A stretch of DNA of 64,000 nt from the NCBI GenBank assembly GCA_011799875.1, contig CM022302.1:521902560-521966559 (forward strand), written 5' to 3'. The notes under the pieces are model-generated. The model ran no database searches, was not told where the DNA came from, and worked only from the letters and a program-made list of their open reading frames with translations. Source of the DNA: Thinopyrum elongatum (taxonomy: Eukaryota > Streptophyta > Magnoliopsida > Poales > Poaceae). How positions within the stretch are numbered: position 1 is the first letter of the stretch; each line of letters begins with the position of its first letter. Both the position numbers and the translations under genes were made by a program. Below are positions 47,426 through 59,389 of this stretch, in pieces.

Positions 47426-49455
47426 TGTAGGGTAACGCAGCAGAAAACAAAAAATTTCCAACCTACACACCAGCCCAGGACCACTATGGAGACTGCATAC
47501 AAGGTTTGATCATTTTCGTTACCGACTCGTAGTGCAGCGGAAGTAGAGTCGATGACGATCGGCGGTGCAGATCCCCGCAGCTAGGATTTACAACCTCCCA
47601 ACCGTGAGGATGTATACCCTCGTCTTCCCTTCGGACAGCCCTCCGGGAGGCGGTCGAACAGTCCCCCGGACGGTGTCGCGGGCAGCCCTTCGGGAGGACC
47701 TTCGAAACTCAAACGGTCACTCGGACAGCCCTTCGGGAGGACTCACAGAACTTGGACCGTCACTTGGACAGCCCTTCGGGAGGCACTCACGAACAGCCCC
47801 TCGGGCACTAAGATCGAAACTACGACCTCTCTACAGAGTTGCACCCATACGGTGTCATCTATCCGGCAGGGCTTCGCCGTCCAGAACTAGTTCCCACCGG
47901 AACCCAGACAGCCTTTCGGCTCTACGAAACTATTTCACGGAGAGGGAGAGAAGAAGCCAGATCATTGCAATGGCATGTATATGTGAGAAAGAGTGAGTCT
48001 TTAGGCAGCCCCCTCCACCCCTATTTATAGGCCAAGCCCAAGGGTGGCTTCTCCAAGAAGCCAAGGGGAAAAATACCAAAGGACCCTCAAGGTGGCTTCT
48101 CCAAGAAGCCACCCAAAAAGCACTTTCACTATTCATGACGACAATTTTCAGCGTCCGTTCGAACTGAAAATATTTATGTGGGCTTAGAACATTTCCAGTA
48201 CCCACTAAAATAATTTTCAACACGTTCTGGAACAATTCCAGATTAGTGATTTTCATCTGCGAAAAGCATCTGAAGTGGTTCCGGCAGCTCCGGAACATTT
48301 CCGGTTTTTCTTCTAGAAAATTCCCAAAAGTTTCCAGAATGATTCTGGCACCCTCCAAGAATTATTAGGCATGTGCCGAAACCAATTTGACTTAATGGAA
48401 TACCCCGAAACAACTTTTCAGTTTCACCGAAACTCATCCGGTGTTCTCTCTGCGGAACTTTTCCGCTGTCCGAAACTTTTTCGGTGTCCGAAACTTTTTC
48501 GGTGATTTTCTCTCAGACTCCCTGTCTAGTATTCAGCAGATAGATGACCCTTAAGCGTGTGACCCTATAGGTTCGGTGAAGTATAGACATGACACGGAAC
48601 CCCTTCCGATCAATGATCAACATCGGAGCCGTGGACACCCATATTGACCCCTATACCCACACGAATGAATATTCGAGTGAACCTCCAGTTGCCGTGTGCT
48701 ATTCCTGTTGCTTCGCGATATGTTACAAATACCCGAGGTGAGACATGTTGGCATCCCTGTGGGTCAACAACTTGTCCACTATGCCAGTTACCTCGTTACC
48801 GGTATTGTTCTCTTTTCTCGTTCCGTGTTCCGGCATCCCCGTGATCAAATCACAAAGTGTCTGGCCAGACGATGATGGATACCGTAACACCGAGAGGGCC
48901 CAGAGATATCTCTCCATCGTCGAAGGAGCAAATCCCAATCTTGAGCTATCAAGTTACTTGACATACTTTTCCATGAACCCGTAAGCCGCCGTAATAGCCA
49001 CCCATTTACGGATGACGTTTAACAAACCCCAAAGTTCATGAAGCAAGCATGAAGAAACTCGATACTCTCATGGTCTAAGGAATCATGCAAACATTAACCA
49101 TCTCTGTGTTATTAACCATTAACTTGTGACGAATGTAACTCATAGCATAACATCAATTCGGGTCGATTCAACACAAATGTTCTTCTAACATTGTGCCCTC
49201 AAAAGTTGCTGGCATAGACATGCCCATGATCAGGAAAACAGGACCATCATGCAACACTTGAGCTAGTCTTAGAGGCTAGACTAGGAATACATTTTACCGT
49301 TTATTATTCCACACGTGCATATGAGTCTTCCTCCGAGCCTCGTGATTATTGTAGACTCGAGAACCCTAGCAGTTATAGCATGGAACATAAACCTAATTAT
49401 GAACAGGGAGATAATCAATAACATTTATTATTGCCTCTAGGGCATATCTCCTAAA
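47426..49455 (-). repeat. 3' LTR of the Copia element
   Basis: On the minus strand this starts TTTAGGAGATATG (one change from the TG start of the other LTR) and ends in CCCTACA. A GC-rich minisatellite of GACAGCCCTTCGGGAGG-like units lies at 47630-47810. Confidence 0.9.
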
Positions 49456-49466
49456 GACTCCCACTT
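49456..49466 (-). other. Polypurine tract of the Copia element
   Basis: AAGTGGGAGTC on the minus strand lies directly before the 3' LTR, where plus-strand DNA synthesis would be primed. Confidence 0.6.
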
Positions 49467-52400
49467 GCACTAGAGTCAATAATCTAGTTAATGCTAATGC
49501 ACTTCACACCTGTGGCACACCGGTGTAAATATGCTTCGCATGTGGTATAGCCTGATGTCCAACGGATCTGACGACTTCAGCTCCGTGTGTATCTTTGCGT
49601 ATCCTCGCGTTTTTACGTTTTCACAAAATTCATATTTTGTGTGGACTTGGCTTGGTATGTATGCGAATCACAGGTCGAACCTGGATTCCTCAGACTGAGT
49701 TATGGAGCAACTACTTGCAATAGTGTCCCATTGACAAAAGCCATCTTGGAACCATACTAAGTTCATGAATGAACTATATGATTCAACATCTTCTTTGTCA
49801 CTTTAAAGGCGGCAACATACTTCGCCTCTGTTATAGAATTCGCCACAGTAACTTGTTTGGAACATTTCCCAACTAACTGTGCCACCATATTGTGTGTTAC
49901 ACAAAACCCTTAATTTAAATTGAAAATCGCTTGGAGCATGGATGAAGACTGTATCGATGTAACCTTTTACAATGAACTCTTCATGATCTCCGCTTGCGAG
50001 AAAACATGTCATCAGTGCTATTATAGTACTCAATGACCCTTTTTCACTATTGTCCCATGATCAGTACTTTTGATCACTTTGGTATCTATACTCGCAACAA
50101 CTTTGGGAGTATTGGACATATCTGGTTTGTTTTTACATACCATGGAATACATGATTAATCCAAACACAAGAGTGTGTGGAATCTCCATCATGTATTTTGC
50201 TCATCAATGTTTTGGGACACCGAGTCTTGCAAAAACTCTTTCCATGTGACTTCGGCAAGAATCACTCCTTGACGTTTTTAATGCTAAAAGGTTTTAGCAT
50301 CTTGTCAATATGTATCTTTGCTCAGCCCCATTAGGTAAATCTATCTCCATAGATCATCATGCCTAATATAAAGGCTATTTAGCCCAAGCACTTCATCGAA
50401 AAACTATTTTCAAATGAAGTCCTAATTCGTGTCAAGAAATTTATTTCCAATTAACAATGTGTAAAGCACACAATGTTTTTTAGAAATTTATTATGCTCCC
50501 ACTTACTTTCTTGAATCACAAGCATCTTCGTTACCCATTGATGAAGTCAAACCCTTTTGACCATTTCATCAAAACACGAAGATTCCAACTCCATTATGCT
50601 CTCTTCTGTCCATTGCTGGAACTCTGAAGTTTGCACACTCACTAGCATCCTCTGGAATGACAAAATACCTTGGACTGTAACACATGCAAGTCCTTGGTTT
50701 CATTTCCATCATATGGAAATCCTATTGTCATCCATGTTTCATATCTCATGACTGAAATATGTATTAATTGCTAGTTCAACCCGAACCGACTTTAAGCATC
50801 GCTACGGTGAAACAACCTCATCGCAGTCAACTCCTTGAACTTGTTATTTCAACAAGTCGAGCTTTATGGATAAAACATTTTTATCTGTATCAGTTTTAAG
50901 TTCCATAAATATTCGTTAGACTCTAAGTCTTCCGAAAGGTGTATCAAGGTTTTAATCTTGAATCACTTATATGGAAACTAACTCGGGTTGTATTGGCAGT
51001 CAGCCAATTCCGGAGTCAGGGCCCATCAACGCTTCCTTGTGTATCATAGGTATACTGTTGTCTGACAACAATATCTCATCTGTGCACCTGAGAGGTTTGC
51101 ACGAGCCTTGCCTACGTGGTTTAGCTGCAAGTTTGACCGAAGTCCATGCATTTTATTGTAGAGACTTCCGTATCAGTCGCAGTAGGAAACACTGGAATTA
51201 CTTCCAAGGTCTCTTTCCTTTGACCTGATGACGGAGATACTGGTTATCTCGTCGAGTTGCATTATTCTCCCACTCACCTTTTTTAAAGAACCATTTTCTT
51301 CAAAAAGCATACCGTTCTTTGTGGCAAACCTATTTGCCTCGGTATAGTGAGGGAGGAATACCCAATTGCTTGGGATAACCTACAAAGTAGCACTTGTCTG
51401 ACTTGGAATAGGTTTGTAACCTTTTACACAAGCCCCGTATTCCAAATGTTAAGAAAAGATATAACATGGTTGGGCGTACCATACCATGGTGTCATTTCAA
51501 CAGACCAGATGGAGCTCTTTTCAGTGTAAAAGCCGCAGTCTCTAAAGCATCACTCTTTAAAAGGGATAATGGCAAATTTATTTATGTCATCTTTGATCTT
51601 ACCATGTCATAAATGGTTCGATTACATCTTCACGGACTTTCCACTCACAGTGGTGTTCCGGGAGGTGTAAGTTATGAAACTCTTTTCAAAACTCATCAGA
51701 CATTCGCTAAACTTGTAACTCAAATATTCCTTTCTGCAATCGAATTGTAGAAACAGAATTTTCTTGTTACAATAACTTCTACTTCATTCTTGAAAACCTT
51801 TTGAATGAATTCAAAAGATCTAGACTTACATCTCATCAAGTAAATATACATATATCTACTTGAGTCATTTCTGAAGATAGATAAATCCACTGTTTGCAAT
51901 AACATTTATCGGACTACATACATCAAAATGTATGATCACCAATAAGTTCTTTGCTCGTTCCTTATGGCCTGTGAACGGTATTTCAGTCATTTTACTTTTC
52001 GGAGGAAAGTTGCAAGTGTCAGATGATTCAAAATCAAACGACTTTAAAATCCATCATAATGGAATTTATCCATGCGGGTTTCTCCAATGTGACCAAATGC
52101 AGTGCCACACTTGTGTGGTATTCTCTTAGTCTTACGACATTTAGCGTCAGTGTTATGGATGTATCATATTACTATCAATATTCATAACATACATCCCATC
52201 TTGGATGGAAGTATGGCCCTTCATGTTTATTCATAATACTAAACAACAATTGTTGTTCTTATGAACAACTCTTTTGCAACAAACATTGTGCAATGGGCTA
52301 GAGTGTATGAAACTCTAAAATGAATTATGAATGTAAATCCAGAGGTAATATATTATTATCATTATTCATAACATATATCTTATTCATAATGAAAGTATGG

Positions 52401-54756
52401 CCCTTACGTTATTCATAACACCGAACATAAAAAGTTCTCTTATGAACAACCTTCTTGCAAGATACCTTATGCAAAGGGCTAGAGTGTGAAACTCTAAAAT
52501 GAATTATGAAAATAAATACAGACGGTAATACACCGATGGAAGGTATAGTAACATTTACTATGTTCCCTGTGTATACCTAAACCTCATTCCTGGCTAGTCT
52601 TTCAGGCCATAGTAGTTCTTACATCGAGTTGCAACAGAAAGCAATCGAGCGGGTATCTTTGTGATTAACTCACAATACCCAAGAATCAGTGATTAACAAT
52701 TTAATCATAATTCCCAAGAACTATATCTTTGACCAGCCTTCTATACATCAAAAACCTGTATGACATTCATACATGAGCTGGATATTCCAGTCTTCTTTCT
52801 TATTTCCATTATACTTCTAACAGTTTAACTTTTAGTATTTCTCCTACTTCCAGAAGAAGCACCCAACTTAAGAGTGGCGTTAGCCCTGGACTTCCTAGGC
52901 GTGAAAGTTTCACTAACACCCTTCGGACGCTTCCTTTCTCTTTAAGTTTTTATTCACCTTTCATCATATGAAAGGCGTTCTCCTGGATCCCTCTCTTATC
53001 AGTCTAATGCATAGTAAAACTCCTTTACTAATAGTTTGCAAACAAACATTGCTTTGGATATCTCATATCTTTTAGCCTTTGTCTGTCTCTGAAAATGATT
53101 TTCAGATTCCATGAATATCACATAACTATCCAAACTTTCGAAGTTCGGGTCTCATGGAAGCAAACATATTGCACTTGACTGAAACATAATTCTAGCTTTT
53201 GGATCGAAGGACGACAGTCACATGATCCATAGCATAAGCGAGAGAATACCGAAAGTATGCGATAGGACAAAGTCCTTCTCGGCACTCTTGAGGACAATCC
53301 TCACATTACGTTACCAACCGTAAAGTTTTAACCAGATATTTAACAGCTATTCAATTTTAATAGGGAAGGTGGAAACGCGAGCCATCATTCTACAACTATT
53401 ATGCAAACCACACTTAGACAGTGTTCATAATTAATTGCACTGAGAATTAAACAAGTTAATTCAACAGTGCGCTCCCACTCAAATCAATATCTCTCATAAT
53501 TGATTGTGAGTGATTCAAGACCCGCATTTCCATTCAACGCCATTGAACGAGATGAACACTGATGGCGCGAACTTCAATCGGTAGGCAAACTTGCCGATCA
53601 CATCTCTATGTGACTCTTGTTCATCTTTCGATGGGCGTGTTCCGAGCTCAGGTTGATCCTTCCAGAACGTCAAGAAAACCAAGTGATCTCGCTGCGAGGT
53701 CTCAACTCACCCGCCTCACACATCCCTAATCGTTCGCACCCAGGGAGATCCTGCGATGCCCCGAAAAGTTAGGTGCCGTGACGGTGCTACACTTGGGAGA
53801 ACACTAACTACTTGATATTTTGTGAGAGATCACCCTAATAAAAAGCGACTACCGCGCAATCAAGAAGGGTGCATCATAAGGGATAAACATCTCAGGCAAT
53901 TCATAATAGCATGATATGGTATAGCCCTTTCTGACGGAGAAGTCTTGTATTTCTTCGTCTTCGGCATTCGCGTCGGTGTTTACCTTTGCGAAGATTGCCA
54001 CCACCTTGTCGACGCACCAGATAATATTGCTATCTCTATAGCTAATAAAATAATGCATTACAACAAGGTTGACACACAGGTCATTTAAAGTGCAATCATA
54101 TGGCTCCAGCCATCATGCCAAATCATGACACGCAGGTCATGTTAATCAATTTACATCATATAGTCATCTCATACATAATCAAATTATTATGAGCACTGCT
54201 ATACCACTTCATATGCACATGCAAACCCTCCTGCAAAACCAAGTTAGACGCCTCTAATCGGTTCAGCAAAAACTTGTTTTTCGTGGCTTCTAAGGTTTCG
54301 AAACAAACCGAAGCTACCAACGTCCATCATCAAGTATGATAATTCAAGTCGCTAGATTAATAATGCGGGGTGTATGAAGCACGAGATAATAAAATCTTGA
54401 ACCCCATACTAAACTTCGCCATACGCATGACCCCCGTGCAGATCATATCTGTATTGCCCTTTTGTCTGCGAAATTTCATCTTTCTTTTTAACTACGGTGG
54501 AATTCAATGAACTGTTAGCACTTCGTTGATCAATCAGGATCGCGGATTACCAGAACATTGAAACTCCACCATGCTGTTATCAAGATCAGAAATATGCAAA
54601 TTCCAGGGAAGCAACAAGAACATCGGGTAACAGATTTCATCTGCTACCCGCACAAATAATTTTCAGTAATAGAACTCATCTACTACCTAATTATATTGTG
54701 CAACACCCATACATCTCCATGTATTCTAGATCGCAACCTGCATCTACGCATAGCAC

Positions 54757-54770
54757 GGCTCATGATGCCA
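54757..54770 (-). other. Primer-binding site of the Copia element
   Basis: The minus strand reads TGGCATCATGAGCC one base inside the 5' LTR. This resembles TGGTATCAGAGC, complementary to the initiator-Met tRNA 3' end, with a few changes. Confidence 0.6.
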
Positions 54771-54771
54771 C

Positions 54772-56801
54772 TGTAGGGTAACGCAGCAGAAAACAAAAAA
54801 TTTCCGACCTACGCACCAGCCCAGGACCACTATGGAGACTGCATACAAGGTTTGATCATTTTTGTTACCGACTCGTAGCGCAGCGGAAGTAGAGTCGATG
54901 ACGATCGGCGGTGTAGATCCCCGCAGCTAGGATTTACAACCTCCCAACCGCGAGGATGTATACCCTCGTCTTCCCTTCGGACAGCCCTCCGGGAGGCGGT
55001 CGAACAGTCCCCCAGACGGTGTCGCGGGCAGCCCTTCGGGAGGACCTTCGAAACTCGAACGGTCACTCGGACAGCCCTTCGGGAGGACTCACAGAACTTG
55101 GACCGTCACTTGGACAGCCCTTCGGGAGGCACTCACGAACAGCCCCTCGGGCACTAAGATCGAAACTACGACCTCTCTACAGAGTTGCACCCATACGGTG
55201 TCATCTATCCGGCAGGGCTTCGCCGTCCAGAACTAGTTCCCACCGGAACCCAGACAGCCTTTCGGCTCTACGAAACTATTTCGCGGAGAGGGAGAGAAGA
55301 AGCCAGATCATTGCAATGGCATGTATATGTGAGAAAGAGTGAGTCTTTAGGCAGCCCCCTCCACCCCTATTTATAGGCCAAGCCCAAGGGTGGCTTCTCC
55401 AAGAAGCCAAGGGGGAAAATACCAAAGGACCCTCAAGGTGGCTTCTCCAAGAAGCCACCCAAAAAGCACTTTCACTATTCATGACGACATTTTTCAGCGT
55501 CCGTTCGAATTGAAAATATTTATGTGGGCTTAGAACATTTCCAGTACCCACTAAAATAATTTTCAACGCGTTCTGGAACAATTCCAGATTAGTGATTTTC
55601 ATCTGCGAAAAGCATCTGAAGTGGTTCCGGCAGCTCCGGAACATTTCCGGTTTTTCTTCTAGAAAATTCCCAAAAGTTTCCAGAATGATTCTGGCACCCT
55701 CCAAGAATTATCAGGCATGTGCCGAAACCAATTTGACTTAATGGAATACCCCGAAACAACTTTTCAGTTTCACCGAAACTCATCCGGTGTTCTCTCTGCG
55801 GAACTTTTCCGCTGTCCGAAACTTTTTCGGTGTCCGAAACTTTTTCGGTGATTTTCTCTCAGACTCCCTGTCTAGTATTCAGCAGATAGATGACCCTTAA
55901 GCGTGTGACCCTATAGGTTCGGTGAAGTATAGACATGACACGGAACCCCTTCCGATCAATGATCAACATCGGAGCCGTGGACACGCATATTGACCCCTAT
56001 ACCCACACGAATGAATATTCGAGTGAACCTCCAGTTGCCGTGTGCTATTCCTGTTGCTTCGCGATATGTTACAAATACCCGAGGTGAGACATGTTGGCAT
56101 CCCTGTGGGTCAACAACTTGTCCACTATGCCAGTTACCTCGTTACCGGTATTGTTCTCTTTTCTCGTTCCGTGTTCCGGCATCCCCGTGATCAAATCACA
56201 AAGTGTCTGGCCAGACGATGATGGATACCGTAACACCGAGAGGGCCCAGAGATATCTCTCCATCGTCAGAGGAGCAAATCCCAATCTTGAGCTATCAAGT
56301 TACTTGACATACTTTTCCATGAACCCGTAAGCCGCCGTAATAGCCACCCATTTACGGATGACGTTTAACAAACCCCAAAGTTCATGAAGCAAGCATGAAG
56401 AAACTCAATACTCTCATGGTCTAAGGAATCATGCAAACATTAACCATCTCTGTGTTATTAACCATTAACTTGTGACGAATGTAACTCATAGCATAACATC
56501 AATTCGGGTCGATTCAACACAAATGTTCTTCTAACATTGTGCCCTCAAAAGTTGCTGGCATAGACATGCCCATGATCAGGAAAACAGGACCATCATGCAA
56601 CACTTGAGCTAGTCTTAGAGGCTAGACTAGGAATACATTTTACCGTTTATTATTCCACACATGCATATGAGTCTTCCTCCGAGCCTCGTGGTTATTGTAG
56701 ACTCAAGAACCCTAGCAGTTATAGCATGGAACATAAACCTAATTATGAACAGGGAGATAATCAATAACATTTATTATTGCCTCTAGGGCATATCTCCTAC
56801 A
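54772..56801 (-). repeat. 5' LTR of the Copia element
   Basis: This is the same length as the other LTR (2030 bp) and nearly identical. It begins TGTAGGAGATATGCCC on the minus strand and ends CCCTACA. The CTTCGGGAGG minisatellite is at about 54970-55155. Confidence 0.92.
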
Positions 56802-56806
56802 GTGCA

Positions 56807-57440
56807 TCCACAACCGAGCCTCTCTAACCAAGTATTCGGATCAATGCCTCTGCTGCCATACTTCCGTGCCTCTAGGAACTTCACACCTTTTGTACATCAA
56901 GAGGGTTGATACCTGTGCCTCCAGAAGCCACACAACCATGCCTGTAGTGACTTCACTTCCGTGCCTATACTGACTTCAATTCCGTGCCTCCGTTGACTCA
57001 ATCCACATGCCTCACATGAAACCCACAGTGACTCTACGTGCTCCGCACGCGTGATCGCCCGTGCAACTTTGGTGCTGCACACACGTTCCTCTCAGTACAG
57101 CCGTATGTTGCCGGATGCCACCAACCTATACCTGTGCCTCCTGCCTATAGAGGCTTCACTCACGTGACTCTGGTGCCCACACACCCGTGCCTCGCGTAAC
57201 ACGCGCCGTGACTCTACAAGCTATTCACGCGTGATCGCCTGTGCCTCTTTGCTACTGCAGAGACGTTCCTGTCTCTACAACCCATGTCAAAGGAAACATA
57301 GAAAAAACAAAGGCACACACGTGCCTCTAATCTATGTATAACTATGCCTCCAATTAACTAACATCCATCCAAAAAAACATCTAAAAAAGAGATGCACAGC
57401 CATGCCTCTTCTACAAACGAAGTACAACAATGAACAGTTA
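56807..57440. repeat. GGCACG/CGTGCC-type array, block 11 (inverted relative to block 9)
   Basis: The words CGTGCCTCTAGGAACTTCAC, CATGCCTGTAGTGACTTCAC and CATATTGCCGGATGCC-like spacers are reverse complements of the modules at 39.2-40.1 kb. No gene is supported. Confidence 0.7.
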
Positions 57441-57528
57441 GGTTCATCGTTTCATATATCTAAATAGCATTACACTGTAGCATAGATTTTTAAACAAAAT
57501 CCATTATGTTCAAAGGCTATAACTAACA

Positions 57529-58739
57529 TCACTGCGGCAGAAGATTGAAGATAACATCAAGCCTCCCATCACGCTCTTTGAAAGTTATGAGCACCAAGCT
57601 GTTTACTTCAATAGACGATGTCTGGAGAAAATCACTGAATCCTTCCTTTTTGAACACCATTCCATTACCCAAGCCAATGAAGTAGGAGCAAGGAGTGCTC
57701 ACATATATATCATCATCACGAGATTCCAAAGTAACTTCAAGAGTTAAAACGCCAGTCCTGGGAAATGTCACAAACTCCTTCAAACTACTCACAACCATAC
57801 CAGGAATAACCTGCCAAAAACATCAAGCTATTAGAAATAGAACAAAAATTAAAAACTATAAATAGAAGAAATAATAAAAATAAATAAATAAACATAAACA
57901 AAGAAAAATAGTGGAAAATAAATCTAACCATATAATGACCATTAATATTCATGGAATTAATCCTATGAACAAAAGGACAACAGAGTATGTACTCGTCATC
58001 AAAGAGTTGACACGTCATGAAATACATCTGCTGATAATTGAGATCAACACCACGGGTGTAAAAACAACTACCAACAAGTTGCTTCTCGGAGTCACTCAAA
58101 CCATCAAGAGCTACAAAATAAAATTACACAGTTTCAAGGGAACAGAAAAATCATGTGAAATGAAACAAGCTAAACACTTCCTTAAAAAGAAACCTTACCA
58201 ACAGAAGGTAAAGGAGACAACATATCTCCACCCCGATAAAAGTCAACACCAATCAACGTTCCATAGCGCTCAAGCCTAACGGTCATTCTATCACGATGAT
58301 GAAGACCATAATCAATGACCAAATCTTCCCAGAAAGGACCATGGAATTTGCTCCTCACCCGACCATGACTAAACAGAACACCATACAAATAACCCTCACT
58401 AGAGTGAAGAGCAAGATCAGTATGTCTGTCACCCCTCCTTATGGCTAAAGCCTTACACTCCTTGATGTAACGAGCAAGATGAGCTCTAACACTGCACGAA
58501 ACATACTGCAAAACGAATGATCATAATCAAAAAAAGAAGACCTAGAATAATTTCCATTCAAAACAGCAACAGCAGAACCAAAAGAAATAATTATGTGTGC
58601 CAAAAATTGATCAAATATAAAATGTTATTCTTACAACACGAGTCGAACAACGCCGATCCAGAACCACAGTGAACACATCTATAGAAGAATCAACAGACGA
58701 ACACGAGCCACCCGGCATACGGCAAAAAGGACAAGCCAT
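57529..58739 (-). CDS. B3-like domain protein, copy 3 (four exons, intact)
   Basis: Exons on the minus strand are 58739-58635 (105 bp), 58505-58199 (307), 58110-57929 (182) and 57810-57529 (282). They have good GT/AG borders and phases 0, 1 and 0, giving about 291 residues. Exon 1 is MACPFCRMPGGSC, Cys-rich and nearly identical in pattern to the 43.3-kb copy. Exon 2 holds the B3-like core (RSKFHGPFWEDLVIDYGL, HHRDRMTVRLERYG). Exon 4 is the second B3-like half (NGMVFKKEGFSDFL, NSLVLITFKERDG). It likely binds DNA in the nucleus; targets are unknown. Together with the copies at 1.8 and 43.3 kb it defines a small, structurally conserved family. Confidence 0.82.
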
Positions 58740-59218
58740 ACCTGCAAAGAACACAATGATTATCAAGAACTAATTCCACAAACCGAGTTGAAACTTGACA
58801 TCTGATAGTATTGGAAGCCCCCACCCGTAACTACCCCATAAATCTCCGTATCACGGAAATATAATGGGAACAAAAAGGGAAACAAAAAGGAAACAGGGAA
58901 CCCATGAATGCAACCGGTAGGAAACGACGATCGTGCAAACGGGGAAGCGCCGTCCACGGTAAAGAAGGACCGCCGTAAGCAGGCGACAAGCGTGGCGGGC
59001 ACGAGGGGGCCGCCATAAGCACGCGACAAGAGCGGCGGGTGCGACGGGCAGCGACGACGGCAATGAAAGAACAGTCGGCGGCGACGGTTCGACGACACCA
59101 GAGAGAAACAGATCTCAAAACAGATCAAAAGTGTATTACAAAACACTAAAAGTACAAGGACTAAAGTGAAAAAAGGAAAAACCAGAAAGGAAAAACGGAA
59201 ATCACGGGACTGGCCCTC
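58740..59218. promoter_or_regulatory. Upstream region of B3-like copy 3
   Basis: GC-rich leader-like sequence. About 58970-59050 contains two imperfect copies of a CGCCGTAAGCAGGCGACAAG-type unit. A short reading frame of this region on the minus strand has no recognisable domain and is left out. Confidence 0.4.
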
Positions 59219-59220
59219 AG

Positions 59221-59290
59221 CGCGACAAGTGTCACACGCGGAGCGCCCCGGAAAAGTCTCACGAGCGCCTCGCGCGTGACACTTGTCGCG
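59221..59290. repeat. Long inverted repeat (20-bp arms)
   Basis: Arms 59221-59240 and 59271-59290 match at 19 of 20 bases (CGCGACAAGTGTCAC...) around a 30-base spacer. GGAGCGC/GCGCTCC words flank it. It could be a transposon end or a transcribed hairpin. Confidence 0.8.
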
Positions 59291-59389
59291 CGTGGAGCGC
59301 TCCCCAACTAATCGTTGCGGGGAGCGCTCTCAACTAGTGATTTCGCGAAGACAGACCAATTAGCCGGGCATAGGGATGATGACCTGTGA

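Larger units (their letters stand above)
47426..56801 (-). mobile_element. Copia LTR retrotransposon (Angela/BARE-related), degenerate interior
   Basis: The element is 9376 bp long, with two LTRs of 2030 bp each (47426-49455 and 54772-56801) and a 5316-bp interior. Orientation is minus: read that way, the LTR starts TGTAGGAGATATGCCC and a primer-binding site lies next to the 54772 LTR. The interior has no reading frame longer than about 85 codons. Antisense sequence at about 50270-51000 (TTTATTATGCTCCCACTTACTTTC, GAAGATTCCAACTCC) is recognisably decayed Copia reverse-transcriptase DNA. By eye the LTRs differ at about 22 positions (roughly 1%), so insertion is recent although the coding part is old and dead. 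The element was therefore probably mobilised by enzymes supplied in trans. Confidence 0.9.

Noticed and set aside
47565..47996. 143-codon open frame, repeated at 54956-55342
   Set aside because: It lies inside both LTRs, is driven by the CTTCGGGAGG minisatellite and has no protein family; it is a repeat by-product.
47930..48358. Minus-strand 142-codon frame, repeated at 55276-55704
   Set aside because: Also within the LTRs; it contains repeated W-R-S-H and F-R-C words typical of translated non-coding repeat, and Copia LTRs are not known to encode this.
58763..59146. Minus-strand 127-codon frame upstream of B3-like copy 3
   Set aside because: Low-complexity GC-rich sequence with an internal imperfect repeat; more likely leader or promoter than a protein.
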